A stretch of 64,000 bases of DNA from Bacteroidales bacterium (GCA_025210735.1 JAOARD010000053.1:1-64000); one strand, 5' to 3'. Shown: positions 25,504 through 34,566, counted from the stretch's first letter. Program-made: numbers and translations. The notes: a model not told the origin generated them from the letters alone.

Positions 25504-25662
25504 CGTGTAATACATTACATAGTTGTGTTTAATCAGTTTCTCACATAACAAAATAAACTGTACTTTTGAGTTTAGTATATCAGATATCTCTGCTTACCCT
25601 GCTTTTTATGATACTGTTTATACCCCAAATATTTAATAATAAATTAACTAAACGTACAGACA

Positions 25663-26136
25663 ATGATCTTTTCAAGTGTTACAGAAGCTATTCATCACAT
25701 GGTTAGTATATGGGAGAATAAACTTATACAGTTGCCACAAACAGTTATTACAGAAAAACAAAACAGTCAGAACAGAACAGTTAAACAGATTGTAGGGCAT
25801 ATGGTTGACTCAGCATCAAACAATACACATCGTATTATTCATATGCAGTATCAGCAGAGTCCTCTGATATTTCCGAACTATGCATCAAATGGTAATAACG
25901 ACAGATGGATAAACATACAGAACTATCAGAACGAGGATTGGAGTAATCTTGTACAGCTATGGAAATACAGCCATCTGCACTGGATACATGTTGTTAACAA
26001 TGTAAATGCCAATAAACTTGATTGTGAGTGGATATCAGGATCAGAGGAGGGAAATATAAAACTCAGAGATATGATTACCGATTTCAGAAGGCATTTTGAA
26101 CTGCATATAAGTCAGATTGAGGAGTTAATAAATTAG
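25663..26136 (+). CDS. DinB-like (YfiT/DinB_2) four-helix protein
   Basis: The protein has 157 residues. GHMVDSASNNTHRI (about 46-59) and the C-terminal FRRHFELHISQIEEL give the histidines that bind a divalent metal in the DinB/YfiT four-helix bundle. Members act as metal-dependent thiol (for example bacillithiol or glutathione) transferases or have unknown roles; the substrate cannot be told here. Ten bases separate it from the kinase-like gene that follows, so the three genes 25663-27343 are probably one operon. Confidence 0.75.
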   Translation: MIFSSVTEAIHHMVSIWENKLIQLPQTVITEKQNSQNRTVKQIVGHMVDSASNNTHRIIHMQYQQSPLIFPNYASNGNNDRWINIQNYQNEDWSNLVQLWKYSHLHWIHVVNNVNANKLDCEWISGSEEGNIKLRDMITDFRRHFELHISQIEELIN

Positions 26137-26145
26137 AGTAGTTGT

Positions 26146-26592
26146 ATGGAGATAATAATATTTACAGGAATACAGGCAACAGGAAAATCTACATTCTATA
26201 AAAAACAGTTTTTTAACTCACATGTAAGAGTATCAATGGATCTGCTTAATACCAGAAACAAAGAGATGAAGTTTATGGAGACCTGTTTTGCTGTTCAGCA
26301 ACCATTTGTTGTTGATAATACAAATCCGTCAAGAAAGGACAGAGAGCGATACATTAAACTTGCAAAGGAGAAAAAATACAGAGTTATAGGCTACTATTTT
26401 CAGTCAAGAGTAAATGAATCTATAGAACGCAACAATAAACGTATTGGTAAAGAGCGAATACCGGAAATAGGTATAAGAGGGGCATTTAATAAACTTGAAT
26501 CACCACTGTTTAACGAGGGGTTTGATGAGTTGTATTATGTTGAGATAGGTGATAATGATTTTGTAGTAAAAGATTGGGATAATGAGATTTGA
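26146..26592 (+). CDS. P-loop polynucleotide kinase-like ATPase
   Basis: The protein has 148 residues. Walker A is GIQATGKST (8-16). A short lid region has SIERNNKRIGKERIPE, with arginines as in the T4 Pnkp kinase family (AAA_33). VVDNTNPSRKDRERYI is typical of this group, in which the Asn-Thr-Asn-Pro follows the Walker B strand. By family it would phosphorylate a nucleic acid 5' end. It overlaps the Thg1-type gene by 11 bases, so the two proteins are translationally coupled. Together they could repair RNA 5' ends; this is inferred from the pair, not proven. Confidence 0.75.
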   Translation: MEIIIFTGIQATGKSTFYKKQFFNSHVRVSMDLLNTRNKEMKFMETCFAVQQPFVVDNTNPSRKDRERYIKLAKEKKYRVIGYYFQSRVNESIERNNKRIGKERIPEIGIRGAFNKLESPLFNEGFDELYYVEIGDNDFVVKDWDNEI

Positions 26593-27343
26593 TGATTTAG
26601 ATAAGAAGTTACGTATATACGAGACAGCAAACGACAGATCTGTTTTGCCCGGAATATACATTGTAGCAAGAATAGATGGCAGAGGTTTTACCAGACTTAC
26701 TAAAGAGGTACATAAATTTAAAGCTCCTTTTGATGATATCTTCCGCGACTATATGGTTGAGACAACAAAACACCTTATGCAGTGCGGATTTAAGATAATA
26801 TATGGGTTTACAGAGAGCGATGAGATATCGTTACTGTTTGACCTGAATGAGACAGCGTTTTCACGAAAACAGCGTAAGTTAAACTCAATACTGGCAGGAG
26901 AGGCAAGTGCAAAATTCTCTACACTGCTGGGAGATGTTGGGGCATTTGATTGCAGGCTTAGTGAACTGCCAAACAAACATCTTGTTGTTGATTACTTTAG
27001 GTGGCGAAACGAAGATGCACACAGAAATGCACTGAATGCATACTGCTACTGGAAACTAAGAGAAGATGGTTATAGCAGAACAGAAGCAACAAAACGAATA
27101 ATGGGGGTAAGTATTGCCGATAAAAATGAACTACTGTTCCGTTATGGAATAAACTTTAACAATGTTCCGGACTGGCAGAAGAGAGGAATAGGATTCTATT
27201 GGGCAGATGTTGAGAGGGAAGGTTTTAACCCTAAAACAAACCAGACGGTGATTACAAAACGCCGGCAAATAACCACAGAATTCAACCTGCCAATGAAGGA
27301 TGAGTACAATGATTTTATAATGTCGGTTTTGGATAATAACTAA
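26582..27343 (+). CDS. Thg1-like 3'-5' RNA polymerase (tRNA-His guanylyltransferase family)
   Basis: The protein has 253 residues, the usual length. Metal-binding carboxylates lie in RIDGRGF (Asp32) and TESDEISLLF (Asp80, Glu81). GEASAKFS and NEDAHRNALNAYCYW are characteristic of the Thg1 family. These enzymes add nucleotides in the 3'-5' direction to tRNA 5' ends. Bacteria already encode G-1 of tRNA-His, so bacterial members (TLPs) are thought to repair truncated tRNA. The overlap with a kinase-like gene supports a repair role. The gene ends before a copy of the dispersed repeat. Codon use is like that of its neighbours. Confidence 0.9.
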   Translation: MRFDDLDKKLRIYETANDRSVLPGIYIVARIDGRGFTRLTKEVHKFKAPFDDIFRDYMVETTKHLMQCGFKIIYGFTESDEISLLFDLNETAFSRKQRKLNSILAGEASAKFSTLLGDVGAFDCRLSELPNKHLVVDYFRWRNEDAHRNALNAYCYWKLREDGYSRTEATKRIMGVSIADKNELLFRYGINFNNVPDWQKRGIGFYWADVEREGFNPKTNQTVITKRRQITTEFNLPMKDEYNDFIMSVLDNN

Positions 27344-27353
27344 AATTAAATTA

Positions 27354-27470
27354 ACTGAATGAGGACGAGCATAATCATTTTCTCATACAATGGAATGACT
27401 AAAAATGCGAGTTCCATCTGACCATTAAAAAGAAAGAATAAACAGATGAAACGAAGCATGAGAAAGAGTT
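27354..27470 (+). repeat. Dispersed repeat copy followed by a partial second head
   Basis: A full copy ends at aataaacagatgaa (about 27437-27450), and the head of another (acgaagcatgag) follows directly. This head-to-tail join indicates that copies can sit in tandem. CATCTG and CAGATG pair as in the other copies. No gene starts at the tail ATG. Confidence 0.8.
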
Positions 27471-27487
27471 AGTGTGTAACACATAAT

Positions 27488-27509
27488 GATAGTATCATAT
27501 GATATTATA
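27488..27509. promoter_or_regulatory. Operator-like inverted repeat, upstream copy
   Basis: GATAGTATCA, two bases, then TGATATTATA. The left arm is identical to that of the perfect palindrome at 27721-27742 and the right arm differs at two positions, so the same protein might bind both sites, about 230 bases apart. Confidence 0.45.
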
Positions 27510-27689
27510 ATGTGTGCAAATAAATCTGTGTTTTTTGCAAATTATGTTTGCATACTATGTTCTGTTATTTATAAGTAAAGATTGGAAAGTGTTGATAATT
27601 AGAGTTGTTGTAGATGTTTCTTATTGCAAGAGGATATTAATATCTATTGAATAGTAATTGGCTATTTTGTTGTATTAAAAACCAATATT

Positions 27690-27742
27690 TTTGTAAATCT
27701 ATTAAAGATATTGCATCTTTGATAGTATCATTTGATACTATC
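27690..27742 (+). promoter_or_regulatory. Promoter with palindromic operator of the Fic gene
   Basis: TTTG at 27690-27693 is followed after 20 bases by CATCTTTG (27714-27721), one mismatch from the Bacteroidota -7 box TAnnTTTG. A perfect 10-bp inverted repeat with two central bases (GATAGTATCA, TT, TGATACTATC; 27721-27742) overlaps the expected transcription start. A dimeric repressor bound here would block the promoter; the winged-helix end of the Fic protein is a candidate. Confidence 0.6.
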
Positions 27743-27778
27743 ATGATGAAATAAGCAATTAAAAACAGATTTATAGAC

Positions 27779-28735
27779 ATGAAACCACCATATACAATAA
27801 CAGGAAAAATACTGAAGTTAATTGCTTCTATATCTGAAAGAATAGGGGAGGTGAAATCAGCACATTTGCACAAACCACCAACAGAACTCAGAAAGAAAAA
27901 CAGGATTAAAACAATTCACTCGTCACTTGAAATTGAGGGAAATACACTTACTGTAGAACAAATAACCGCATTGGTAGAGAACAGAAGGGTTATTGGAGCA
28001 GAGAAAGATATTTTAGAGGTAAAGAATGCGATACTGGTTTACGACTATTTAGACAAACTTAACCCATATAGTTTCAATTCATTTTGTGAGGCTCACAAGA
28101 TACTAATGACAGGGCTTATTGATTCTGCCGGAAGATTAAGAAACAAACCTGTGGGTATAGTGAAAGGCTCAGAGGTTACACATATTGCACCACAAAGTGA
28201 TATGCTTAAACCTTTAATGAACGATCTGTTTAATTACCTGAAGAGTGATGATGATATATATCTGATAAAAAGCTGTGTGTTTCATTACGAGATGGAATTT
28301 ATTCATCCGTTTATTGATGGAAATGGCAGAATGGGACGCCTGTGGCAAACACTTATATTAAAAGATGCTCATGCGGTGTTTGAATACCTACCAGTAGAAT
28401 CTTTAATAAAAGAGCGTCAGGAGAGGTACTACGAAGTTTTGGGAGAGTCCGATAACAGAGGAGAATCAACCCTTTTTATAGAGTTTATGCTTGAGATTAT
28501 TCTTGATTCGCTTGAAGATCTGCTAAATGTAAAGAGTGTTGCCTTAACAGCTGCTGACAGAGTAGATTTGTACAGGTCTGTTATAAAAGATAACTATTTT
28601 ACAAGAAAAGACTACCTTAAGAATTACAGAGAGATATCAGCGGCTACAGCCAGTAGAGATTTAAAATATGCTGTTGAAGAGGGGCTGATAAAGAAATATG
28701 GAGATAAAAATACTACAAAGTACAGATATGTATAA
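27779..28735 (+). CDS. Fic-family AMP transferase with C-terminal helix-turn-helix
   Basis: The protein has 318 residues. The catalytic motif HPFIDGNGRMGR (176-187) is complete, including the base His176. An inhibitory helix precedes it: SLEIEG (49-54) fits [S/T]xxxE[G/N] with Glu53, so this is a class II, self-inhibited Fic protein. The last 60 residues (NYFTRKDYLKNYREISAATASRDLKYAVEEGLIKK, in parts) form a winged helix. By family it transfers AMP to a hydroxyl side chain of a target protein. The winged helix and the palindrome at the promoter suggest self-regulation. The target is unknown. Confidence 0.88.
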   Translation: MKPPYTITGKILKLIASISERIGEVKSAHLHKPPTELRKKNRIKTIHSSLEIEGNTLTVEQITALVENRRVIGAEKDILEVKNAILVYDYLDKLNPYSFNSFCEAHKILMTGLIDSAGRLRNKPVGIVKGSEVTHIAPQSDMLKPLMNDLFNYLKSDDDIYLIKSCVFHYEMEFIHPFIDGNGRMGRLWQTLILKDAHAVFEYLPVESLIKERQERYYEVLGESDNRGESTLFIEFMLEIILDSLEDLLNVKSVALTAADRVDLYRSVIKDNYFTRKDYLKNYREISAATASRDLKYAVEEGLIKKYGDKNTTKYRYV

Positions 28736-28824
28736 ACACATAACTCTGTTTAAAATGCAGAGTAAGCTAACATATATTTTGTATCTTGAGCCACTCAACA
28801 TATTTAAAACTAAAGATAAAGACG

Positions 28825-29508
28825 ATGAATATAACTAGAGCATTATTGGCAATTTTGTTAATTGGCACATTAACAGGGTTTACTTCAGAGGTGAAATCGC
28901 AGACATTTGAAGGGGTAATTGTTTATAAAACAACAGTTGAGCAATCAGAGGATAGTGATATTCCCGAGGAACAGTTTAAGATGATGTTCAGAGGTATGAA
29001 CGAGGAGTCAAAATTATATCTGAAAGGTAATAAGTACAGACTTGTAGATATAGACGCAAAAACTAATAAGCCGGCAAATGTAAAACTATGTGGTACAGAA
29101 AAAGGCAAGATATACAGCTTTAAATACGGACAGAATGAGTTAGGTATGGTTTCAGATATAGATAAGATGAACCTGCCTGAACCTGTAATAACAAAGAATA
29201 ACGATGAACCATTAACAGTAATGGGTAAGAAGTGTTACTCAATAACAATTGATTATGGTAAGATAAGTAAATCAACCATATACTTCTCAAATGATTATAA
29301 GGTAGATGTTGAAGCGTATAAGAATAATCCTATCGGTTTTCTTCAGTATATCTACAGAACAGGAGCACTTCCTTTAAAGATTTATATCTCAGGTGGAGGT
29401 GCATTACAAACATATGTATACACTGCTGTTGAGGTAAAAGAGGAGTCTTTAGATGATGAAATATTTGAGGTTCCCGGATTTATGAGTGTACTTGAGACAA
29501 CATTCTGA
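28825..29508 (+). CDS. Secreted DUF4412-like protein
   Basis: From the ATG at 28825 the protein has 227 residues with a signal peptide (MNITRALLAILL... ending VKSQT). An upstream TTG at 28786 would place the signal peptide internally and is rejected. The mature part (FEGVIVYKTTVE, MMFRGMNEESKLYLKGNKYR, GKKCYSITIDYG) looks like the DUF4412/GLPGLI group, beta-rich secreted proteins of about 200 residues in Bacteroidota, possibly of the LolA-like fold. Function unknown. It lies 89 bases after the Fic gene and ends before an unlinked exonuclease gene. Confidence 0.6.
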   Translation: MNITRALLAILLIGTLTGFTSEVKSQTFEGVIVYKTTVEQSEDSDIPEEQFKMMFRGMNEESKLYLKGNKYRLVDIDAKTNKPANVKLCGTEKGKIYSFKYGQNELGMVSDIDKMNLPEPVITKNNDEPLTVMGKKCYSITIDYGKISKSTIYFSNDYKVDVEAYKNNPIGFLQYIYRTGALPLKIYISGGGALQTYVYTAVEVKEESLDDEIFEVPGFMSVLETTF

Positions 29509-29598
29509 TATCTGAACTAATAAAAGAGTTATTATGTAGGATAATTAGTCTCTTTAGTATTGTACTCTTGTTGAGTATTGTGTCTGGTAAATTAGCAA

Positions 29599-30144
29599 AT
29601 GGCAAGAAGATTAGATAAGATAGTAGTTGTAGATGTAGAATCTACATGTTGGGAGGGGAGTATCCCGGAAGGTGTGGAGTCTGATATAATTGAGGTAGGT
29701 ATATGCCTGCTTGATACAAAAACAGGGGAGATATCAGATAATCGCGGAATAATCGTTATTCCTGAACGATCAGATATAAGCCCGTTTTGTACGGAACTAA
29801 CCACAATAACACCTGAACTGATAGATCAGGAGGGTATTACCTTTAAAGAAGCTCTGAAAATATTAAAGAACAATTATTGTACACAGAGTAGGGCATGGGC
29901 TAGTTTTGGAGCATATGACCTTAAACAATTTCAACGTCAGTGTTCAGCACTGAATATGGGCTATCCATTTGGCCCATCGCACATAAATGTAAAAACACTA
30001 TTTGCACTAAAGCACAAATTAGGGCATGAGTTAGGTATGGCAGGTGCACTTAAATACCTGAATATAGAACTTGAAGGTACCCATCATCGCGGAAAAGATG
30101 ATGCCCGAAATATAGCTAAGATTCTTTGGCAAACGCTTGAATAA
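29599..30144 (+). CDS. ERI-1/KapD-like 3'-5' exonuclease
   Basis: The protein has 181 residues. DEDDh exonuclease motifs are present: DVES (Asp12, Glu14) in Exo I, FGAYDLKQF in Exo II, and HHRGKDDARNI with His and Asp in Exo III. The substitution ESTCWEG after Exo I is typical of the ERI-1/KapD branch, which trims RNA ends. It acts in the cytoplasm with two Mg ions. The substrate is unknown; small RNA or tRNA 3' ends are possible. Six bases separate it from the following membrane protein gene. Confidence 0.85.
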   Translation: MARRLDKIVVVDVESTCWEGSIPEGVESDIIEVGICLLDTKTGEISDNRGIIVIPERSDISPFCTELTTITPELIDQEGITFKEALKILKNNYCTQSRAWASFGAYDLKQFQRQCSALNMGYPFGPSHINVKTLFALKHKLGHELGMAGALKYLNIELEGTHHRGKDDARNIAKILWQTLE

Positions 30145-30150
30145 TATATA

Positions 30151-30876
30151 ATGGATTATTTAGAGATATTGAAGGATATAAATTACTTCTCATTTGTAAC
30201 AGCATTTGTAAAATGGGTTTTATTATCTCTATCAATAAGCTTAATTGCTTTGATAATTTGTGCGTATATAGGATTGTTTGAACGAAGAACAAAGATTGCA
30301 AGATATTTAGTTAAAATATATTATATACTTATACCAATCTATTTTGTAGTATTTGCAATAAAATACGCACCAATTAAAAATTTGCAGATTGAGATAAACA
30401 ACTCTATTGATGAGAATAAAGAAGTTATATCTGACTTTACATATAAGTTTGTAAGTACAGTTGTTTCTGATTCACTCTTAAGACAAGAGAGTTCTGTAAA
30501 AGATATAGTTAATAATTATTTAGATTATTATGTATCAACAACAGATTCTGTTAACAAACCTCAAAAGAGTATGTTTCTCGATGGGTTTTTTACGAAGATA
30601 AGAAGAAAAATTGAATATAGTTTCTTAGTGATAATTGTTGAATCTGAGATAATTGAAAGATTATCTCAATGGGTAGGTGTTAGTAAAAAAACAGGAAAAG
30701 AGTTATACCAGACAGATTTTAATAAGCTGTTTAAGGAGGGAGAACTTGTTGAGATATTTAAGAATGAGATAAATAAATATTTCAGAGGTTATTTCAGGTT
30801 CACTTTTTTAATTTTTTCATTAGGATTATTAATACCGGTTATAGAGATAATCTTGGCTAAGGTGATTAGATATTAA
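30151..30876 (+). CDS. Membrane protein of unknown function
   Basis: The protein has 241 residues. Hydrophobic helices lie at about 18-43, 54-74 and 212-236, so a soluble domain of about 135 residues sits between the second and third helix. That domain is mainly helical and charged, with no motif I recognise. It may be cotranscribed with the exonuclease gene (six-base gap). The AT content is higher than in the gene before it. Confidence 0.55.
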   Translation: MDYLEILKDINYFSFVTAFVKWVLLSLSISLIALIICAYIGLFERRTKIARYLVKIYYILIPIYFVVFAIKYAPIKNLQIEINNSIDENKEVISDFTYKFVSTVVSDSLLRQESSVKDIVNNYLDYYVSTTDSVNKPQKSMFLDGFFTKIRRKIEYSFLVIIVESEIIERLSQWVGVSKKTGKELYQTDFNKLFKEGELVEIFKNEINKYFRGYFRFTFLIFSLGLLIPVIEIILAKVIRY

Positions 30877-30909
30877 CAAATGGCAATAATGATACATTAA
30901 AGTGAAACA

Positions 30910-31194
30910 ATGAAATTTAAGGTTTTAGGAGTAGATAACATAAAAGAATTTGGTTCATTACCAGAAAGATTAGATATTCATATTAAATATCCGGGCTATA
31001 ACGATATCTTACATTTAATATCAAAAGAGAAAATTAAAATTATTTGTCAAAAGCAAAGAGATAACTGCAAGAAGTTTACTTTAAATTAAAGTATCAGAGT
31101 TCATAATAGATAGTATTTTACATAATGTAAATGGTATTTAGCAGCTACATACCACGAATTTGTTGAGATAGTAAATTCATTTAAACAAAAATGA
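30910..31194 (+). pseudogene. Possible remnant of a small gene with two frameshifts
   Basis: An ORF of 59 residues runs from ATG 30910 to TAA 31089 (MKFKVLGVDNIKEF...). Sense reading then seems to continue in another frame (IKVSEFIIDSILHNVNGI, to about 31133) and returns to the first (AATYHEFVEIVNSFKQK, stop 31192-31194). This would be one decayed gene of about 95 codons. The alternative is a real 59-residue protein followed by spacer. I recognise no family. Confidence 0.35.
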
Positions 31195-31265
31195 CCGATT
31201 TATACAATACTATGATTTTGAATGTATATAGTTTTGTAGAATAACTATTTAAAAGATTTAGAATT

Positions 31266-31703
31266 ATGGAATTAAATTGTATTCGACTATTGGTAAATGA
31301 TTTTGATAAATGTTTTAAGTTTTACTCAGAGACCCTTGGATTAAATGTTACCTGGGGAAAAATAGGTGGCGATTATGCCAGTTTTGATATTGGAATTCCA
31401 TCGGGACTCTCAATCTTTAAATCTGATTTAATGGCTAGTGCAATTGGAAATTCGGAGAAAACTTTACCAATTGACAACAGAGAGAAAGTAGCTATAATTC
31501 TTAAGGTTGATGATGTAGACAGATCATATATGGAATTAAAAGAAAAAGGTGTTGAATTTGTAAATAAACCTACAGATATGACCGGGTGGGGTATGAGAGC
31601 CGTACATTTTCGCGATCCTGAAAATAATCTGATCGAGATATGGTCTGAACTTGCAATAGAAAAATGGGATAAAGACTTGCAGAATGAGTCCAAAGAATAT
31701 TAA
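31266..31703 (+). CDS. VOC-family (glyoxalase-like) protein
   Basis: The protein has 145 residues, the usual length of a two-module VOC domain. LLVNDFDKCFKFYSETLGL (9-27) and the C-terminal VHFRDPENNLIEIW are typical; the Glu in LIEIW is a metal ligand in the family. Members include glyoxalases, dioxygenases and antibiotic-binding proteins, and the substrate cannot be assigned. It is monocistronic, with a bidirectional terminator shared with the convergent peptidase gene. Confidence 0.85.
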   Translation: MELNCIRLLVNDFDKCFKFYSETLGLNVTWGKIGGDYASFDIGIPSGLSIFKSDLMASAIGNSEKTLPIDNREKVAIILKVDDVDRSYMELKEKGVEFVNKPTDMTGWGMRAVHFRDPENNLIEIWSELAIEKWDKDLQNESKEY

Positions 31704-31724
31704 CAGTAACTCAGTTTCTAATAC

Positions 31725-31759
31725 AAAAAAACAGTGCAGATATTAATCTCTCTGCACTG
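31725..31759. terminator. Bidirectional terminator between VOC and S41 genes
   Basis: CAGTGCAGA (31732-31740) pairs with TCTGCACTG (31751-31759). Seven A residues on the left become a U-tract for the minus-strand peptidase gene. Confidence 0.85.
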
Positions 31760-31771
31760 ACATTTATATTT

Positions 31772-33226
31772 TTACTTAACCTCAAGATAACTCTTTACAA
31801 AGTACACCCATTCATCAAGTCTGTCGTACAGTTGTTCTGTCTTATTAAACGGAATGTTAACATCCGGTTTTATACCAATATTATCAATTGGGTACTCCGG
31901 TAATCTGCACGATCTTGTCATAGGGTAAGTCAACTTATAATTACCCGATGGCAACTCAATAGGTACAGCATTAGAGTAGTCAAGTACACCAGCGCTGTTT
32001 TTGTTACCAAACAGAGTTACTTTAGAGCTATGTTTTGATGCAAGAAGAAACTGCTCTGCAGCCGAAGCATTACCCTCGTTAATAATTATACCCACCTTGC
32101 TCGGATAGGGATATACAGTATCATACTTTACAACTCCACCACGTCCGGTTTCAGGGTGTTTTACAAAAGCTCCTCTATTCTCCTTTAGTACCTTTATAAG
32201 TGCTCTAGTCCATCGTTTACCATCTTCGCCATTGCGGATTTCATTATTCTTAAGAGCATCCTCAAAAAGCTTGATATTATCCTTTGTGGCATACCACTCA
32301 ACACCATGGCTGTTATAAGAATCTGTATATATCAGTTCCGACAAACTATGGTAATATTTATCCTGTCCGCCACCATTGTATCTAATGTCAATAATAAGAT
32401 TCGGACGTGAAGTAATCTCATTCCAGTGTTGCTTTACTAATCTGTTTGTGGTCTCTGAACCAAATCCCGGGGCTCTCAGATAAAATGTATTGTCAGTTAA
32501 GGCAATAGCAACCGGAAAGGTGTTGTTTCCGTTAGGATGTTTACTACAGTAAGAGTATTGCAGTGCTTTATCCGCTTGTTGGTTATCCGATTTACGCACA
32601 AGATAAGAGTCTCCATGTATCTCAATTATCTTTCCGTTCAGTTCAAATGAAGCAGTTTCATCAACAGGTTTGTAATTCATATAGCTTTTATAGTGTCTGC
32701 ATCTGAATAATCCATCATCCTGTTTTGTAAGAGTAAACATTATCTGATTTGGTTTGTAACCATGGTAATTTACAGATATACCGTCCCATCTGTTAGCCTC
32801 TCTGTTTTTTACAATTGCTACATCTCCTCTGAAACCAAGCCATATACCCTCAATAGATTTTTTGGAACTTCTAATATCAGATATATTGGTGTTGCTTATT
32901 ATTATGTTGCTGTTCTCGTTTTTGTTGTTATTGGCTTTACTGAAAATATTTGATACTCTAAGATGATTATCTTTGAACCATGAAGCATACCTTCTAAGAC
33001 AAACACCACAAGAGTCAGGGTACTCAGAGATTTTTTTGCGTAGGTTATTCTCTAACTCTTTTAGTTCAGTTTTGGTCTTCTTCGTAACCTTAACATCATA
33101 CCCGGGGTAGTTATTCTCAATCCATTTTACCAGATAGTTAAAGTCTTTAATCTGTTCTGTCTTTTTAGCATAAACATTTGGTGCAATAAACAGTATTATT
33201 GCAAGGTAGTAGAGTTTAAATTTCAT
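31772..33226 (-). CDS. S41-family peptidase, secreted
   Basis: The protein has 484 residues, with a signal peptide (MKFKLYYLAIILFIAPNVYA). The C-terminal half is a tail-specific protease domain: LIIDIRYNGGGQD (about 279-291), then GIIINEGNASAAEQFL with the nucleophile serine, and a lysine two turns later (KNSAGVLDY). No PDZ domain is evident. The enzyme would cut peptides in the periplasm or outside the cell. It is transcribed alone, and 290 bases without a gene separate it from the next minus-strand gene upstream. Confidence 0.85.
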   Translation of the reverse strand: MKFKLYYLAIILFIAPNVYAKKTEQIKDFNYLVKWIENNYPGYDVKVTKKTKTELKELENNLRKKISEYPDSCGVCLRRYASWFKDNHLRVSNIFSKANNNKNENSNIIISNTNISDIRSSKKSIEGIWLGFRGDVAIVKNREANRWDGISVNYHGYKPNQIMFTLTKQDDGLFRCRHYKSYMNYKPVDETASFELNGKIIEIHGDSYLVRKSDNQQADKALQYSYCSKHPNGNNTFPVAIALTDNTFYLRAPGFGSETTNRLVKQHWNEITSRPNLIIDIRYNGGGQDKYYHSLSELIYTDSYNSHGVEWYATKDNIKLFEDALKNNEIRNGEDGKRWTRALIKVLKENRGAFVKHPETGRGGVVKYDTVYPYPSKVGIIINEGNASAAEQFLLASKHSSKVTLFGNKNSAGVLDYSNAVPIELPSGNYKLTYPMTRSCRLPEYPIDNIGIKPDVNIPFNKTEQLYDRLDEWVYFVKSYLEVK

Positions 33227-33516
33227 AAATCAAATATTTATTTAGTTACCATTTTAGCAGGGCACAGGTGTTTGTACACTACCTATATGATAAAGACGTG
33301 ATATTACCTATATAGTTGTACTATATATTTGATTATGTTTGTTTTTAAACAGAACAGATGTTATAAAACCTTATTTTTAGTTTATGGTTATAAAACATGA
33401 ATACTCTGTATTCAATTATACAGAGTGAGATTAATACACAGATTGTAGTGTTATATCAGATAGTTGGCTGATATATCGTATCAGGATAATATTGCAGTAT
33501 TTAGTAGTGAGTAATT

Positions 33517-33858
33517 TTACCTTATAAAGGTACCGTTAAAAGCGTCTCTGTTTCCAATAATGTTTATTGAGTAAACACCGTGCTTAAGTTTGTTTATATT
33601 CATCATCTTACCTAATGATGATGACTTTATTCTACGTTCTATAATAACCTCTCCTTTGTAGTTTGTGAGAAGCAGCGTATAGTAGTCTGATTTAGCATCA
33701 ACTTTTGGATTAAATATCAGCGAATTTTTATCAGGATACTCAATAGAAAGTTTACAGTTTTTATCAGAAATATTTTCTGATTTTGTTTTTGCTTCAGTTG
33801 CATGAACAGAAACAAAACAGGCGATAAGTACAAAAAAGATAGGTAAAACTCTTCTCAT
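33517..33858 (-). CDS. Small secreted DUF3244-like protein
   Basis: From the ATG at 33858 (MRRVLPIFFVLIACF) the protein has 113 residues with a signal peptide to about residue 25. A more distant start at 33906 would put 16 residues before the signal and is rejected. The mature part is a single small beta-sandwich domain ending in LKHGVYSINIIGNRDAFNGTFI, similar to DUF3244 and to sorting-domain folds. It is too short to be a full T9SS cargo and may be a free domain protein. Function unknown. Confidence 0.6.
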   Translation of the reverse strand: MRRVLPIFFVLIACFVSVHATEAKTKSENISDKNCKLSIEYPDKNSLIFNPKVDAKSDYYTLLLTNYKGEVIIERRIKSSSLGKMMNINKLKHGVYSINIIGNRDAFNGTFIR

Positions 33859-33944
33859 AATCTGGAGGTTAGTTAATAAATGCTTGTTGTTATAATATTG
33901 AGTCAAATATAATCTTTTTGTTGTTAATCAGAAATATAGTTAAT

Positions 33945-33982
33945 CAAAAAAAGCTGCCCGATTAATGTTCGGACAGCTTTTG
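33945..33982 (-). terminator. Terminator of the Spy-like gene
   Basis: On the minus strand AAAAGCTGTCCG pairs with CGGGCAGCTTTT (one mismatch), followed by a T-tract. It ends 25 bases from the stop codon of the gene at 34007. Confidence 0.8.
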
Positions 33983-34006
33983 AATATTATTATCAACCTG
34001 TATTTA

Positions 34007-34513
34007 CTATCTGCGATGTCTCATTTTTGGATGAGAACATGAAGGATGATTCATACCTCCTCTGCCTTTTCTATGATGCATTTTTCCGGCTTTAGAGTCA
34101 AACATAATTCTCTGCTCCTCAGTAAGCAATTTTCTTACACTCTGCTTGTGTTTTGCCTTAAGTTTCATCATCTTGTTTTTTATCGATGTAAACTCATCAA
34201 TATTTTTATTGATAGCATTCATGTCTACCTTATCAGCACTCATTAATGTTCTGTGCTTGGCACGGTTCTCATTAAGTTTGTTTTTTAGCGGAGTCATATC
34301 CTTAATATGCTCAAGACGAAGTTTTTTAATATCCTCTTTTTGCTGATCGGTAAGGTTAAGTATTCCCATGTGTCTCATTCCTTTTTCAACACACTCTTGT
34401 TTTTGCATTCTGTTTCCTCTTCTTTTCTGCATCTCCTGTGCATTTGCTATTGAAACCATTCCTGTAACCAGAAAAATCAAAAACATGCTGGTAATAATCT
34501 TTTTTGCTTTCAT
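34007..34513 (-). CDS. Spy/CpxP-like periplasmic protein
   Basis: The protein has 168 residues, with a signal peptide (ending IANAQE). Two LTxxQ motifs, LTDQQ (about 54-58) and LTEEQ (about 130-134), define the Spy/CpxP family. The mature protein is helical, basic and ends in a histidine- and methionine-rich tail (MHHRKGRGGMNHPSCSHPKMRH), which may bind metal. Spy-type proteins act as periplasmic chaperones or stress sensors. The gene follows the sigma/anti-sigma set on the same strand, so it is a likely target of the sigma factor. Confidence 0.8.
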   Translation of the reverse strand: MKAKKIITSMFLIFLVTGMVSIANAQEMQKRRGNRMQKQECVEKGMRHMGILNLTDQQKEDIKKLRLEHIKDMTPLKNKLNENRAKHRTLMSADKVDMNAINKNIDEFTSIKNKMMKLKAKHKQSVRKLLTEEQRIMFDSKAGKMHHRKGRGGMNHPSCSHPKMRHRR

Positions 34514-34566
34514 AATAAATTGAATTTATAATTAATTGTTATCTGTTTGTAATTATATAGACACCA

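Noticed and set aside
28786..28824. TTG start for the DUF4412-like gene
   Set aside because: It would place the signal peptide 13 residues inside the protein; the ATG at 28825 puts it at the N-terminus.
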